Part shown: positions 15,698 to 23,733 of the stretch, piece by piece
How the letters are laid out: each line of letters opens with the position of its first letter
How positions within the stretch are numbered: the first letter of the stretch is position 1
Assembly (NCBI GenBank): GCA_051880495.1
Contig: JBJEOB010000050.1
Coordinates: 1-64,000, forward strand
Reading direction: 5' to 3'
DNA: 64,000 nt
Origin: MGBC120314 sp051880495
GTDB taxonomy: Bacteria; Bacillota; Clostridia; Lachnospirales; Lachnospiraceae
Program-made: the position numbers and the translations under genes
The notes under the pieces: model-generated
What the model saw: the letters and a program-made list of their open reading frames with translations, nothing else
What the model was told of the DNA's origin: nothing
Databases searched by the model: none

Positions 15698-16717
15698 ATG
15701 GAAAATGTTAAGCAGACAGTTGGCAGACAAAGTCTGCATTTTTGCCAGCCGGTTTATGTGCAGGCTGCTGCATGCATTGCCGGGGAAAAGGAAGGCATGG
15801 GTCCGTTGGGGCATCTTATTGAAGAGATAAATGATGATCCGATGTTTGGAATGAATACATGGGAGGAGGCGGAAAGCCGCCTACAGACACTGACAATCAA
15901 TAAGCTGCTTAAAAAAACTAATATGACATCAGAGCAGATAAGATATATATTTGCGGGTGACCTGTTAGGACAGCTTATTGGAACGACATTTGGAATAAAG
16001 GAGTTTGAGATACCTCTGTTTGGATTGTACGGTGCGTGCTCTACGATGGGTGAGTCAATGGCTCTTGGTGCGATGAGTGTGTCGGCAGGCTTTGCTGACA
16101 GGGTTATTGCAATGGCGTCAAGCCACTATGCGGGGGCAGAAAAACAATTCAGATATCCGCTTGAGTATGGTAATCAGAGGCCGCTCAGTGCAACATGGAC
16201 GGTCACGGGCTGCGGTGCACTGCTTCTTGGAAGTGATAAATCAGATATAAAAATTTCGGGAATTACAACAGGAAAGGTAGTTGATTATGGTGTCAAGGAC
16301 AGTATGAATATGGGCGCGTGTATGGCACCTGCCGCGGCTGACCTCATTTATGCCAATTTCATGGATCTTAATTATAGTGCGGATGATTATGACATGATAA
16401 TAACCGGTGACCTGGGGCTGGTTGGACAAAAGATTCTTATTGAACTTATGAGGGATAAAGGATTTGATATAAGTAAAAAGCATATGGACTGTGGAATTGA
16501 AATATTTGATGATGAGAAACAGGATACACATGCAGGCGGAAGCGGCTGCGGCTGCTCGGCAGTGGTGCTGTGCAGTTATATTTTAAAGCAGATAGAAAAG
16601 AAAAAATGGAATCGGGTATTGTTTGTTCCGACAGGGGCACTGCTTTCGACAGTGAGCTTTAATGAAGGTAAATCGGTACCGGGTATTGCCCACGGTGTTA
16701 TTCTTGAGAGTGTGTAG
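15698..16717 (+). CDS. spoVAD: Stage V sporulation protein AD
   Basis: SpoVAD is a thiolase-fold protein that binds dipicolinic acid in the spore inner membrane. The 339-residue protein starts MENVKQTVGRQSLHFCQPV after TTGGAGATTTTGT; an upstream extension to 15611 is rejected because it runs through the repeat element. Family motifs include IFAGDLLGQ, YGACSTMGESMALGAM, ASSHYAGAEKQFRYPLEYG and HAGGSGCGCSAV. It is separated from spoVAC by ilvE and three other genes but keeps its partner spoVAE 9 bases downstream. Confidence 0.95.
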   Translation: MENVKQTVGRQSLHFCQPVYVQAAACIAGEKEGMGPLGHLIEEINDDPMFGMNTWEEAESRLQTLTINKLLKKTNMTSEQIRYIFAGDLLGQLIGTTFGIKEFEIPLFGLYGACSTMGESMALGAMSVSAGFADRVIAMASSHYAGAEKQFRYPLEYGNQRPLSATWTVTGCGALLLGSDKSDIKISGITTGKVVDYGVKDSMNMGACMAPAAADLIYANFMDLNYSADDYDMIITGDLGLVGQKILIELMRDKGFDISKKHMDCGIEIFDDEKQDTHAGGSGCGCSAVVLCSYILKQIEKKKWNRVLFVPTGALLSTVSFNEGKSVPGIAHGVILESV

Positions 16718-16726
16718 GAGGGGAAA

Positions 16727-17083
16727 ATGGATTATATAAATGCATTTGTTGTTGGCGGACTTATCTGCGTAGCCGTGCAGATATTAATGGAAAAGACGAA
16801 ATTAATGCCTGCAAGAATTATGGTTATGCTTGTGTGCCTTGGCTCCCTGCTGGGTGCGTTAGGGGTTTATGAACCATTTCTTGAATTTGCAGGTGCAGGT
16901 GCTTCTGTTCCTCTGCTAGGCTTTGGAAATGTTTTGTGGAAGGGTGTTAAGGAAGCGATTGATGAGAACGGCGCAATCGGCTTATTCATGGGCGGATTTA
17001 AGGCAAGTGCGGTTGGAATTTCAACAGCACTGATATTCGGATATATAGCATCACTTTTGTGTGATTCCAAAATGAAGAAATAA
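16727..17083 (+). CDS. spoVAE: Stage V sporulation protein AE (SpoVAEb type)
   Basis: A 118-residue membrane protein with about four helices (AFVVGGLICVAVQILMEKT, ARIMVMLVCLGSLLGALGVY, GAGASVPLLGFGNVLWKG, ALIFGYIASLLC), paralogous to SpoVAC. GGAGGGG precedes the ATG. It is the last gene of the spoVAD-AE pair and is followed at once by a strong hairpin. Confidence 0.94.
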   Translation: MDYINAFVVGGLICVAVQILMEKTKLMPARIMVMLVCLGSLLGALGVYEPFLEFAGAGASVPLLGFGNVLWKGVKEAIDENGAIGLFMGGFKASAVGISTALIFGYIASLLCDSKMKK

Positions 17084-17087
17084 GAAA

Positions 17088-17111
17088 ACGGGCTGATTGA
17101 TATCAGCCCGT
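17088..17111. terminator. Bidirectional terminator, spoVAE / PBP gene
   Basis: ACGGGCTGAT and ATCAGCCCGT form a perfect 10-bp stem with a TGAT loop, 4 bases after the spoVAE stop and 5 bases before the convergent PBP stop. Confidence 0.8.
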
Positions 17112-17116
17112 AACTT

Positions 17117-19789
17117 TTATCGTGATAATGAAGCTTTGTATGATTTTAACCTTGTAGCAATTGCCTCAAGCGGTTCATCGTCACTCGGGTAATCAGGTGT
17201 AACAGGGTCGTCAGGATCAAAAGGATTTTCAAAATACCATGAACCATGAACCGGACATACTGCAGCCTCCATTTCGTAAGGTACTGTATAAGCTGCATCG
17301 GCAACTGTGTATTCAGTCTCTTCGGCATCCTCCGGAACAATCGTGTTGTTAGGAGGGCGTCTTACCATTAATCTAGGTATTGCCGGACATGTTCCAACTG
17401 AAAGCTTGCCGGTCTCTACACAGATGTTATAGTAACCGTGTGCGGTACAGGTTTCGGTAGGCTCTGTACCGACTGCAAAGTATTCTGTTATAATCTGGCT
17501 TCCTCTTTCATCATTTTCACACATTCCTTCAGCAGGAAGCATTCCTGACTGTGAACATACCTCTACCTCGACTATTGTGTCAGGCATCGGCGCAAATGAA
17601 CCGGTAGGAAGGTCCTTGTGTATTGCAGTCATAATCTTTGACCACATTGTTTTGTGGTCTACGGTTACTTCGTAGTCACAGTCATCAAAACCGGTCCAGA
17701 TAGCTGCCGTGTAGTAAGGCGTGTATCCGACGAACCAGAGGTCTCCGACTGAGTTACTTGTACCGGTCTTACCGGCTACAGGCTGGTTAGGAATACGACA
17801 CTTGGCACCTGTACCGCCTGCATCGTTGACAACAGACTGAAGTGCACTTGTCATAAGCCATGCTGTGGTATCCTTTACAACCCTGTGTGTCTCAGGTTCA
17901 CTGTTATCCAGAAGCAGATTGCCGTTATGGTCATAAACCTTGGTGTAGTAGATAGGCTTGGTGTAAACGCCGCCGTTTGCATATGTTGCGTATGCTGCAC
18001 ACATATCGATATTGTATGCACCGAGTGTCATGCCACCGAGTGCAAGTGATTCGATGACGTCGTGCTGACCGTTTATGGCGTTCTCAGGACTTACAAGTGT
18101 GCTTAGACCAAAACTCTGTAAATATGAGAAACCAAGCTGTGGAGTTATCTCATCTAAACATTTAACGGCAGGAACATTTTCGGAACGTGTTAATGCAGCA
18201 CGCATATTCATAAGTCCGAGGTATTTCTTGGTAACGTTGGTAACAAGCTTTCCGCCGTTTTTATAATAATAAGGACAATCGTCAAATACAGTTGCAAGAG
18301 TCATACCACCACTGTCTAAGGCAGGACCGTATACTGCAAGCGGTTTCATTGTGGAACCCGGTGAACGATAAGCACTGGTTGCACGGTTTAATGAACGGCT
18401 GGTCTGTTTGTCGCCGCGTCCTCCCACGATTACCTTAACCTCGCCCGTGTACTGGTCCATCAACGTGAATGAAATTTGTGGCTGTATTGTAAAGTAGAGG
18501 GATTCGGCTGTTATTTCGTATCCCTGTGACTCAAGATATGCCTTGTATTCGTCAACATACTTTGTTGCTGTTTCTTCGTCGTTAAATGTAATCTGGAAAG
18601 CAGGGCTTTCTTCCTGGAAATGCTTTAACAAATGCTGGTGGGAAAAATGTTTTACTTTGCCGTCAGGACCAACTGTTGAAAGCGCAAGTGAAATTGAAAC
18701 ATAAGTCTTTGCCGGATAGTTATCAGGATCATTTAAAATGTCCTCTGCAATCTTCTGCATTTCCATATCCTGTGTTGTATAAATTGAAAGACCGCCGCTG
18801 TAAAGCAGGTTAGTTGCCTGATTTTCGGTATAACCAAGCTGTTCGCATAAGTCATCAATCAATACTTCAATCAATGCGTCGGTAAAATATGAATAAGCTG
18901 AGCTTGTATTTGTTTCAACATGAATGTCCTGAATTCTGTCATAGACATTGTCGTTGACAGCTTCTTCGTACTCCGCAGGTGTTATATATCCCTGTTCCTT
19001 CATATGCTTAAGTACTTCAAGCTGTCGTTCCCTGTTCTTTTCAGGATGATTGATAGGGTTGTACCCGACCGGATTTTTGGTTATTCCGGCAATAACGGCA
19101 CATTCTGAAAGTGTGAGTTCAGATACGTCTTTGTTAAAATAGTTGTTGGCTGCAGCCTGTACGCCTAAGTTACCGTTTCCAAGATTGATAATATTGAGAT
19201 AGTTCTCAAGAATTGCATCCTTGCCCATTTCGGCGTCAAGCTTGATCGCCAGATACTGTTCCTGAAGCTTACGCTCGATTTTCTCGAGAGTGCTTTCGTT
19301 GTACGCGTTAAACACTGTGTTCTTAATAAGCTGCTGCGTTATCGTACTGGCACCTTCTGAGAGACCAAAGTTCTTGATTGCCATGTATGCGGCACGTCCG
19401 ATACCCTTTAAGTCGATACCGTTGTGAGAGTAGAAACGCTCATCCTCGACAGCGATAAATGCATGCTGTAACATCAAAGGAATGTTTTCAAGGTCTACAT
19501 ATACACGGTTAGAACCTGCTGAAATCAAGGTTTCAACCTCGCGACCCTGGTTATCGTATATTTTGGTTGCAAATTTGGTAGGAGCGACATTTATTGTATC
19601 AATGGAAGGCGTATTTGCAAGGATTCCCGATGCCATACCGAAAACCATTGAACATCCAACGACTCCTATAAATATGACAGCACACACTGCCAGTTTAATT
19701 GCCAAAGACTTAAGTGTTGAACTAAACCTTGCAGAGAGGGAATTAAGTTCCTTCTTACGCTTGTTTATGTGATCTTTGGAAAAGTTCAT
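17117..19789 (-). CDS. Class A penicillin-binding protein (PBP1A family)
   Basis: Bifunctional glycosyltransferase-transpeptidase that polymerises and cross-links peptidoglycan. The 890-residue protein has a short cytoplasmic start, one membrane helix at about 30-55, a GT51 domain with VEDERFYSHNGIDLKGI, GASTITQQLIKN and AGITKNP, then a transpeptidase domain with SPGSTMKPL (catalytic Ser/Lys), RSENVPAVK (SxN) and AGKTGTSNSVGDLWF (KTG). The C-terminal 130 residues are Cys- and Asp/Pro-rich and probably lie outside the membrane. AGGAGG precedes the ATG. It is read alone and convergent with spoVAE. Which cell-cycle or sporulation role it has is not indicated. Confidence 0.95.
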   Translation of the reverse strand: MNFSKDHINKRKKELNSLSARFSSTLKSLAIKLAVCAVIFIGVVGCSMVFGMASGILANTPSIDTINVAPTKFATKIYDNQGREVETLISAGSNRVYVDLENIPLMLQHAFIAVEDERFYSHNGIDLKGIGRAAYMAIKNFGLSEGASTITQQLIKNTVFNAYNESTLEKIERKLQEQYLAIKLDAEMGKDAILENYLNIINLGNGNLGVQAAANNYFNKDVSELTLSECAVIAGITKNPVGYNPINHPEKNRERQLEVLKHMKEQGYITPAEYEEAVNDNVYDRIQDIHVETNTSSAYSYFTDALIEVLIDDLCEQLGYTENQATNLLYSGGLSIYTTQDMEMQKIAEDILNDPDNYPAKTYVSISLALSTVGPDGKVKHFSHQHLLKHFQEESPAFQITFNDEETATKYVDEYKAYLESQGYEITAESLYFTIQPQISFTLMDQYTGEVKVIVGGRGDKQTSRSLNRATSAYRSPGSTMKPLAVYGPALDSGGMTLATVFDDCPYYYKNGGKLVTNVTKKYLGLMNMRAALTRSENVPAVKCLDEITPQLGFSYLQSFGLSTLVSPENAINGQHDVIESLALGGMTLGAYNIDMCAAYATYANGGVYTKPIYYTKVYDHNGNLLLDNSEPETHRVVKDTTAWLMTSALQSVVNDAGGTGAKCRIPNQPVAGKTGTSNSVGDLWFVGYTPYYTAAIWTGFDDCDYEVTVDHKTMWSKIMTAIHKDLPTGSFAPMPDTIVEVEVCSQSGMLPAEGMCENDERGSQIITEYFAVGTEPTETCTAHGYYNICVETGKLSVGTCPAIPRLMVRRPPNNTIVPEDAEETEYTVADAAYTVPYEMEAAVCPVHGSWYFENPFDPDDPVTPDYPSDDEPLEAIATRLKSYKASLSR

Positions 19790-19967
19790 TTAAATTACCT
19801 CCTGATCTATAATTAAGTAAAAGAACATAATTTCATTTGATTAAAAGATAGTATATCAGATATTTTTTCATTAATCAAAGAAATAATAAATTCTTAAAAC
19901 TTATGTAACAATTTGTATACTGATTATTGACGGCATTGTAATTTCTATACATAATATTAGTAAGGTT

Positions 19968-19982
19968 TGGCTTTTGACACCC
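19968..19982 (+). repeat. TGGCTTTTSACACCC motif in a small inverted repeat
   Basis: TGGCTTTTGACACCC is flanked by TAAGGTT and AACCTTA. Nearly the same 15 bases (TGGCTTTTCACACCC) form the outer arms of the 38782-38982 element, suggesting a related repeat unit upstream of yigZ. Confidence 0.4.
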
Positions 19983-20020
19983 TAACCTTAGTAATATATA
20001 TTGATACAGGACGGTGTGAT

Positions 20021-20674
20021 ATGTCAGATGTTCAGAAAATAGTATATGAGGGCGGAGTGGGAGAAATAGTAGAGAAGAAATCGAGATTTATTGCATCCGT
20101 TTATGCGGTACACAGCGAAGAGGAAGCTGCCGGTATAATTGAAGGGCTCAAAAAAAAGTACTGGGATGCAAGACACAACTGCTATGCATTTGTACTGGGA
20201 AATAATAATGAAATTCAACGCTACAGTGATGATGGTGAACCGGGCGGAACGGCAGGCAAACCGATTCTTGAAGTTATACTGGGTGAAAATATAAGAGACT
20301 GTCTTATTGTTGTGACGAGATATTTTGGAGGAACACTGCTCGGAACAGGCGGGCTTGTGAGGGCTTATCAGCAGTCTGTCAAAGAGGGTATAAGTGCTTC
20401 GGTTATTGCAGTCAAAAATCAGGGAATTATTTACGGCATAGAAACTGATTATAATAATATAGGAAAGATTCAGTATGCAACCGGCGAATTTGAGGGAGCA
20501 TTTATACTGGAGAGTGAATATGGAGAAAAGGTTGAACTTAATATACTTGTAGAGAGCGACAGGGAAACTTCTTATATTAAAAAAATAACAGAACTTTTGA
20601 ACGGCAAGGTTTCTCCTGTCAGAAAAAATGCCGCCCAATACATTGTATCAGACGGCAGGGCAATAATTTTATAA
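20021..20674 (+). CDS. YigZ/IMPACT family protein
   Basis: 217 residues starting MSDVQKIVYEGGVGEIVEKKS. The N-terminal UPF0029 (IMPACT) domain has KSRFIASVYAV, WDARHNCYAFVLG, YSDDGEPGGTAGKPIL and VVTRYFGGTLLGTGGLVRAY; the C-terminal DUF1949 domain follows at about 140. The eukaryotic homologue IMPACT regulates translation through GCN2, but the bacterial role is not established. The start at 20021 is preferred to 19967, because the latter lies inside a repeat and has no ribosome binding site. Its end overlaps the convergent PAP2 gene by 6 bases. Confidence 0.92.
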   Translation: MSDVQKIVYEGGVGEIVEKKSRFIASVYAVHSEEEAAGIIEGLKKKYWDARHNCYAFVLGNNNEIQRYSDDGEPGGTAGKPILEVILGENIRDCLIVVTRYFGGTLLGTGGLVRAYQQSVKEGISASVIAVKNQGIIYGIETDYNNIGKIQYATGEFEGAFILESEYGEKVELNILVESDRETSYIKKITELLNGKVSPVRKNAAQYIVSDGRAIIL

Positions 20675-21571
20675 TTCGCTGTATTTTTTCTTTTGAACTA
20701 ATTTAATGAAAATAGGGAAAATGCAGGTTATCCACAGGCAGATAAAGAAAGTGCCGATGGAATCCTGAATCATTTCCGAAAAAGGAGTAAACTTTGAAAG
20801 AAATTGTATTCCGAGAATTCCGCCGATGCCAAGTACTATTTTGACTATCTGCATCCACCAGGAAATGCATTTTGTACCAAAATTAATAAATCTGTTTTCA
20901 ATATATGCCCCGATGGCGAAGCCTGATAATGAAGCGGCAAATACAATTGAATCCGCAACAAGTTCCCAGGTTGAAACATTCCAGTAAACCAGGAGCGCGG
21001 CATACGCCGGCAAAAGCAGGGAATATAAAATGGCAATGAATAAAAGTACATTCTGTGTTGAGCGTGGAAAAGCATAATTGTCGGTAAAAAATTTAATTCC
21101 GAGAACAACGATGGTTGAAATCAGTAATGCGACAAGTACGTCTTTTGGTGTGTGTACGCCAAGATACATTCTCGAAAAAATTACGAGGGCCACAATTATA
21201 TAAGAAAAAAATCTGATGAAGCGGTTCTTTGCCCATAGTGAGAAGGACAGGAATACGGAAGAGGCACTCTGGGAGTGGCCGCTTGGAAATGAATATCCGG
21301 TAGCTGTCTTAATTGCTGAACCGACAGGCTTGAAATCGGGATTAATTACCCATGGACGAGGTATTCTGAATGCAATTTTTGCTCCCTGTACAAACGAACC
21401 TGAAATAAAGAAAGAAAAGAGTGTTTTGTACGCCAGGGATTTGTTGACGCACCAGTAAATTATACACAAAACCGGGAGAAGTACGGTGATTTCGCCGAAA
21501 TATGAAACACCCCTGAAGAATATGTCGAGATATTCGGTACGAAAACGGCTGATAAATTCTAAAAAACGCAT
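20669..21571 (-). CDS. PAP2 family membrane phosphatase
   Basis: Membrane lipid phosphatase of the PAP2 superfamily (undecaprenyl-diphosphate or phosphatidate type). About eight hydrophobic helices are seen in 300 residues. The three active-site motifs are present: KIAFRIPRPW (KxxxxxxRP), YSFPSGHSQS (PSGH) and SRMYLGVHTPKDV (SRxxxxxHxxxD). The start at 21571 has GGAGGC just upstream. The extra C-terminal helices make it longer than typical BcrC proteins (about 200 residues). A likely role is recycling of the lipid carrier or phospholipid turnover; the substrate is not determined. Confidence 0.9.
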   Translation of the reverse strand: MRFLEFISRFRTEYLDIFFRGVSYFGEITVLLPVLCIIYWCVNKSLAYKTLFSFFISGSFVQGAKIAFRIPRPWVINPDFKPVGSAIKTATGYSFPSGHSQSASSVFLSFSLWAKNRFIRFFSYIIVALVIFSRMYLGVHTPKDVLVALLISTIVVLGIKFFTDNYAFPRSTQNVLLFIAILYSLLLPAYAALLVYWNVSTWELVADSIVFAASLSGFAIGAYIENRFINFGTKCISWWMQIVKIVLGIGGILGIQFLSKFTPFSEMIQDSIGTFFICLWITCIFPIFIKLVQKKKYSEL

Positions 21572-22034
21572 ATATGCCTCCATATACAAATATTATATAT
21601 AGAATATATTAGAAAACTGAAAAAGTCTATACGCATTTAAGCTGCGAAATTGTGAACAGTATAAAAAATACACAATTAAGATGATAAAAATGTGAAAAGT
21701 AAAATTGAATTAGTTGATTTTTAATAAATAAACTTCAAAATGGTAAATAAAATTAGTGAAAATTACAACAAATTGACAGAAAACTTGGCGGGAGTGGAAT
21801 CCTGATATCTTCACTGTACGATATAAAACTGATAAATTAATATTTTCTAAAAACAACGTAAATACGCGGTTTATGTCAGCTTGTTCAAAAAATGTTCAAA
21901 AAAAATTAATATTTAATGAAAAATACTCTTGTTAAAATCGTACAAAAATGTTATTATATTAAAGTCAATAAAAATAATATATGACAAGTGGGTGAAAATC
22001 CCACGCAAAAAACCAAAAGGAGGGTTTATTTTCA
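21572..22034 (+). promoter_or_regulatory. Long AT-rich leader of the pectin transporter operon
   Basis: No gene in this gap. A probable sigma-A promoter is TTGTTA (21929-21934) and TATTAT (21952-21957), 17 bases apart. The transcript leader contains GTGGG-TGAAAAT-CCCAC (21988-22004), a small stem-loop ahead of the AGGAGG site. A TTGTTCAAAAAATGTTCAAAAAA direct repeat near 21882-21905 could bind a regulator. No recognisable riboswitch and no operator matching a named regulator were found. Confidence 0.5.
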
Positions 22035-23576
22035 ATGAAAAAACTAGTTTCACTTCTCCTGGTGCTTACACTTGTATTTGGTTTAACAGCTTGTGGCGGT
22101 AACGATGCTAACACAGACGTTACAACAGCTGCAGATACAACAACAGCAGCAGAAGAAACAACAGCAAAGGTTGTAGAAAAACCAGCTAAGCTCACAATTA
22201 TGTGTGACGGTACAGTAGTTACTGAAGATGATGATGCTAAGGCATTCTATGATGGATTGTCTGCAGCAACAGGCATCGAATTAGAGTGGATTCGTCCGGA
22301 TCACTCAGGATATTCAGATGCAGTTAACAATACATTCACAACAGGTACTAACTTACCTGATATTGTATTGTTACCATACGATGCATATGCAACATATGCT
22401 TCACTTGGATATCTTTGGAACATGACAGAAGCTTGGGAGAATTCAGAAGTTAAGAACTCTGGCCGTTTAGTTGCTAGTGCAGAAGGATTATTCGAAGCTA
22501 ACAAGGTTAAGGGTGAAGACGGAGAATTAGGCTTATACGGCTTTATTCCTCAGCAGGGTAATGGATGTCTTACATACATCAAGCAGTCTTGGTTAGACGC
22601 TGCCGGTATTACAACATTACCAAAGAACTATGAAGAATATCATACAATGCTTGTTAAGATGAAGGAAGCTACAGGTAAGGCTCCTGTTGCAGCAGCCGGT
22701 GTTATCGGTAACGAAGCTCCATACATCAACTACCTTCCAGAATTCTACCAGGATGCATATCCAGAATTCTATGAAAAGGATGGAGTTTGGGTTGACGGTT
22801 TCACAGAGGATGCTATGAAGGCAGCTCTTCAGAGATTAGCAGATGCTTACAGCGAAGGCCTTATTGTTGGTGATACATTCACATTAACAACAAAGGAATG
22901 CCGTACAAAGTACGAAGAAGATGAATTCGGTGTATTCACATACTGGGCTGGTACATGGAGAGGTAACCTTATTACTAACATCCAGAAGGCTGACAAGTAT
23001 GCAGCAGCTGCAACTGAAACACTTGCTGTTTTAGAGCCAATCGCAGAAGTTGGTGCTTACCTTAACAGATACTCACCATTATGGTGTATCACAACAAGCT
23101 GTGAGAACCCAGAAGGCGCTTTCGAGTACTTCTTACAGAAGATGCTTGATGGTCGTGAATGCCAGATGCTTTGGGAGTATGGTGCAGAAGGTGTACACTA
23201 CACATACGATGGCACAACATTTACACAGCTTAACCGTAAGTCAACAGATAAGCCAGGAACAAAGAACCACTTCGATGGTATGCTTAAGTTAGGCGAATAT
23301 GCTTCAGACTTCAACGGTGGTGTAGACGTAGGTCTTTCATCAGCTAAGCCAGAAGCTTTAGAGGCTATGCAGATCTTCAATGCTAACTCTAAGCAGGCTC
23401 CAGCTATCAACAAGACAGAAGCTTTCACAGATTATTCAGCTAAGATTTGGCAGAGCAGATCAGAACTTACAGCTAAGGTTGTTAAGGGTGAGATCTCTGT
23501 AGATGATGCTATGGCAACATATGCTTCAGAGTGTGGTGAAGAAATCGAGGCTATTTTAGATTCTCTTAACAACTAA
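22035..23576 (+). CDS. Oligosaccharide ABC transporter binding lipoprotein
   Basis: The extracellular solute-binding protein for the transporter formed with the next two permeases. The signal peptide MKKLVSLLLVLTLVFGLTAC ends in a lipobox with lipidated Cys20, then a Thr/Ala-rich tether of about 30 residues (NTDVTTAADTTTAAEETT). The 513-residue size fits family 1 sugar-binding proteins of the LplA/YtcQ type, found with YesOPQ/YteP-like rhamnogalacturonan importers. Codon use is strongly biased (mostly CCA for Pro, ACA for Thr, AAG for Lys), as expected of a very abundant protein. The ligand is inferred from the downstream CE12, GH43 and GH28 genes to be a pectic oligosaccharide. Confidence 0.93.
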   Translation: MKKLVSLLLVLTLVFGLTACGGNDANTDVTTAADTTTAAEETTAKVVEKPAKLTIMCDGTVVTEDDDAKAFYDGLSAATGIELEWIRPDHSGYSDAVNNTFTTGTNLPDIVLLPYDAYATYASLGYLWNMTEAWENSEVKNSGRLVASAEGLFEANKVKGEDGELGLYGFIPQQGNGCLTYIKQSWLDAAGITTLPKNYEEYHTMLVKMKEATGKAPVAAAGVIGNEAPYINYLPEFYQDAYPEFYEKDGVWVDGFTEDAMKAALQRLADAYSEGLIVGDTFTLTTKECRTKYEEDEFGVFTYWAGTWRGNLITNIQKADKYAAAATETLAVLEPIAEVGAYLNRYSPLWCITTSCENPEGAFEYFLQKMLDGRECQMLWEYGAEGVHYTYDGTTFTQLNRKSTDKPGTKNHFDGMLKLGEYASDFNGGVDVGLSSAKPEALEAMQIFNANSKQAPAINKTEAFTDYSAKIWQSRSELTAKVVKGEISVDDAMATYASECGEEIEAILDSLNN

Positions 23577-23626
23577 TTAGGAGTGTTTAGAGCCTTCTCT
23601 TATAATTACACAAATGAATAATCAAA

Positions 23627-23684
23627 GGAGTGTCTCTAAGAGCAATCTTAGGGACGCTCCAAGTTTTTACGAGGAGACTCGTAA
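23627..23684 (+). terminator. Double hairpin between binding protein and permease
   Basis: GGAGTGTCTCTAAG (23627-23640) pairs with CTTAGGGACGCTCC (23647-23660), 14 bp, followed by AAGTTTTT; a second stem TTACGAG-GAGA-CTCGTAA is at 23667-23684. It probably acts as a leaky terminator or 3' stabiliser giving more binding-protein mRNA than permease mRNA. Confidence 0.75.
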
Positions 23685-23733
23685 TATTTTTATCGTATTA
23701 CAACACTTTAAGGACAGGAAAGAGGGTAATAAA

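Noticed and set aside
21572..22034. Riboswitch upstream of the binding-protein gene
   Set aside because: Only one small stem-loop is seen; no conserved aptamer pattern recognised.
23614..23733. Longer start for the permease gene
   Set aside because: The extension would be read through two strong hairpins and gives no conserved residues; the zinc ribbon starts at the ATG at 23734.
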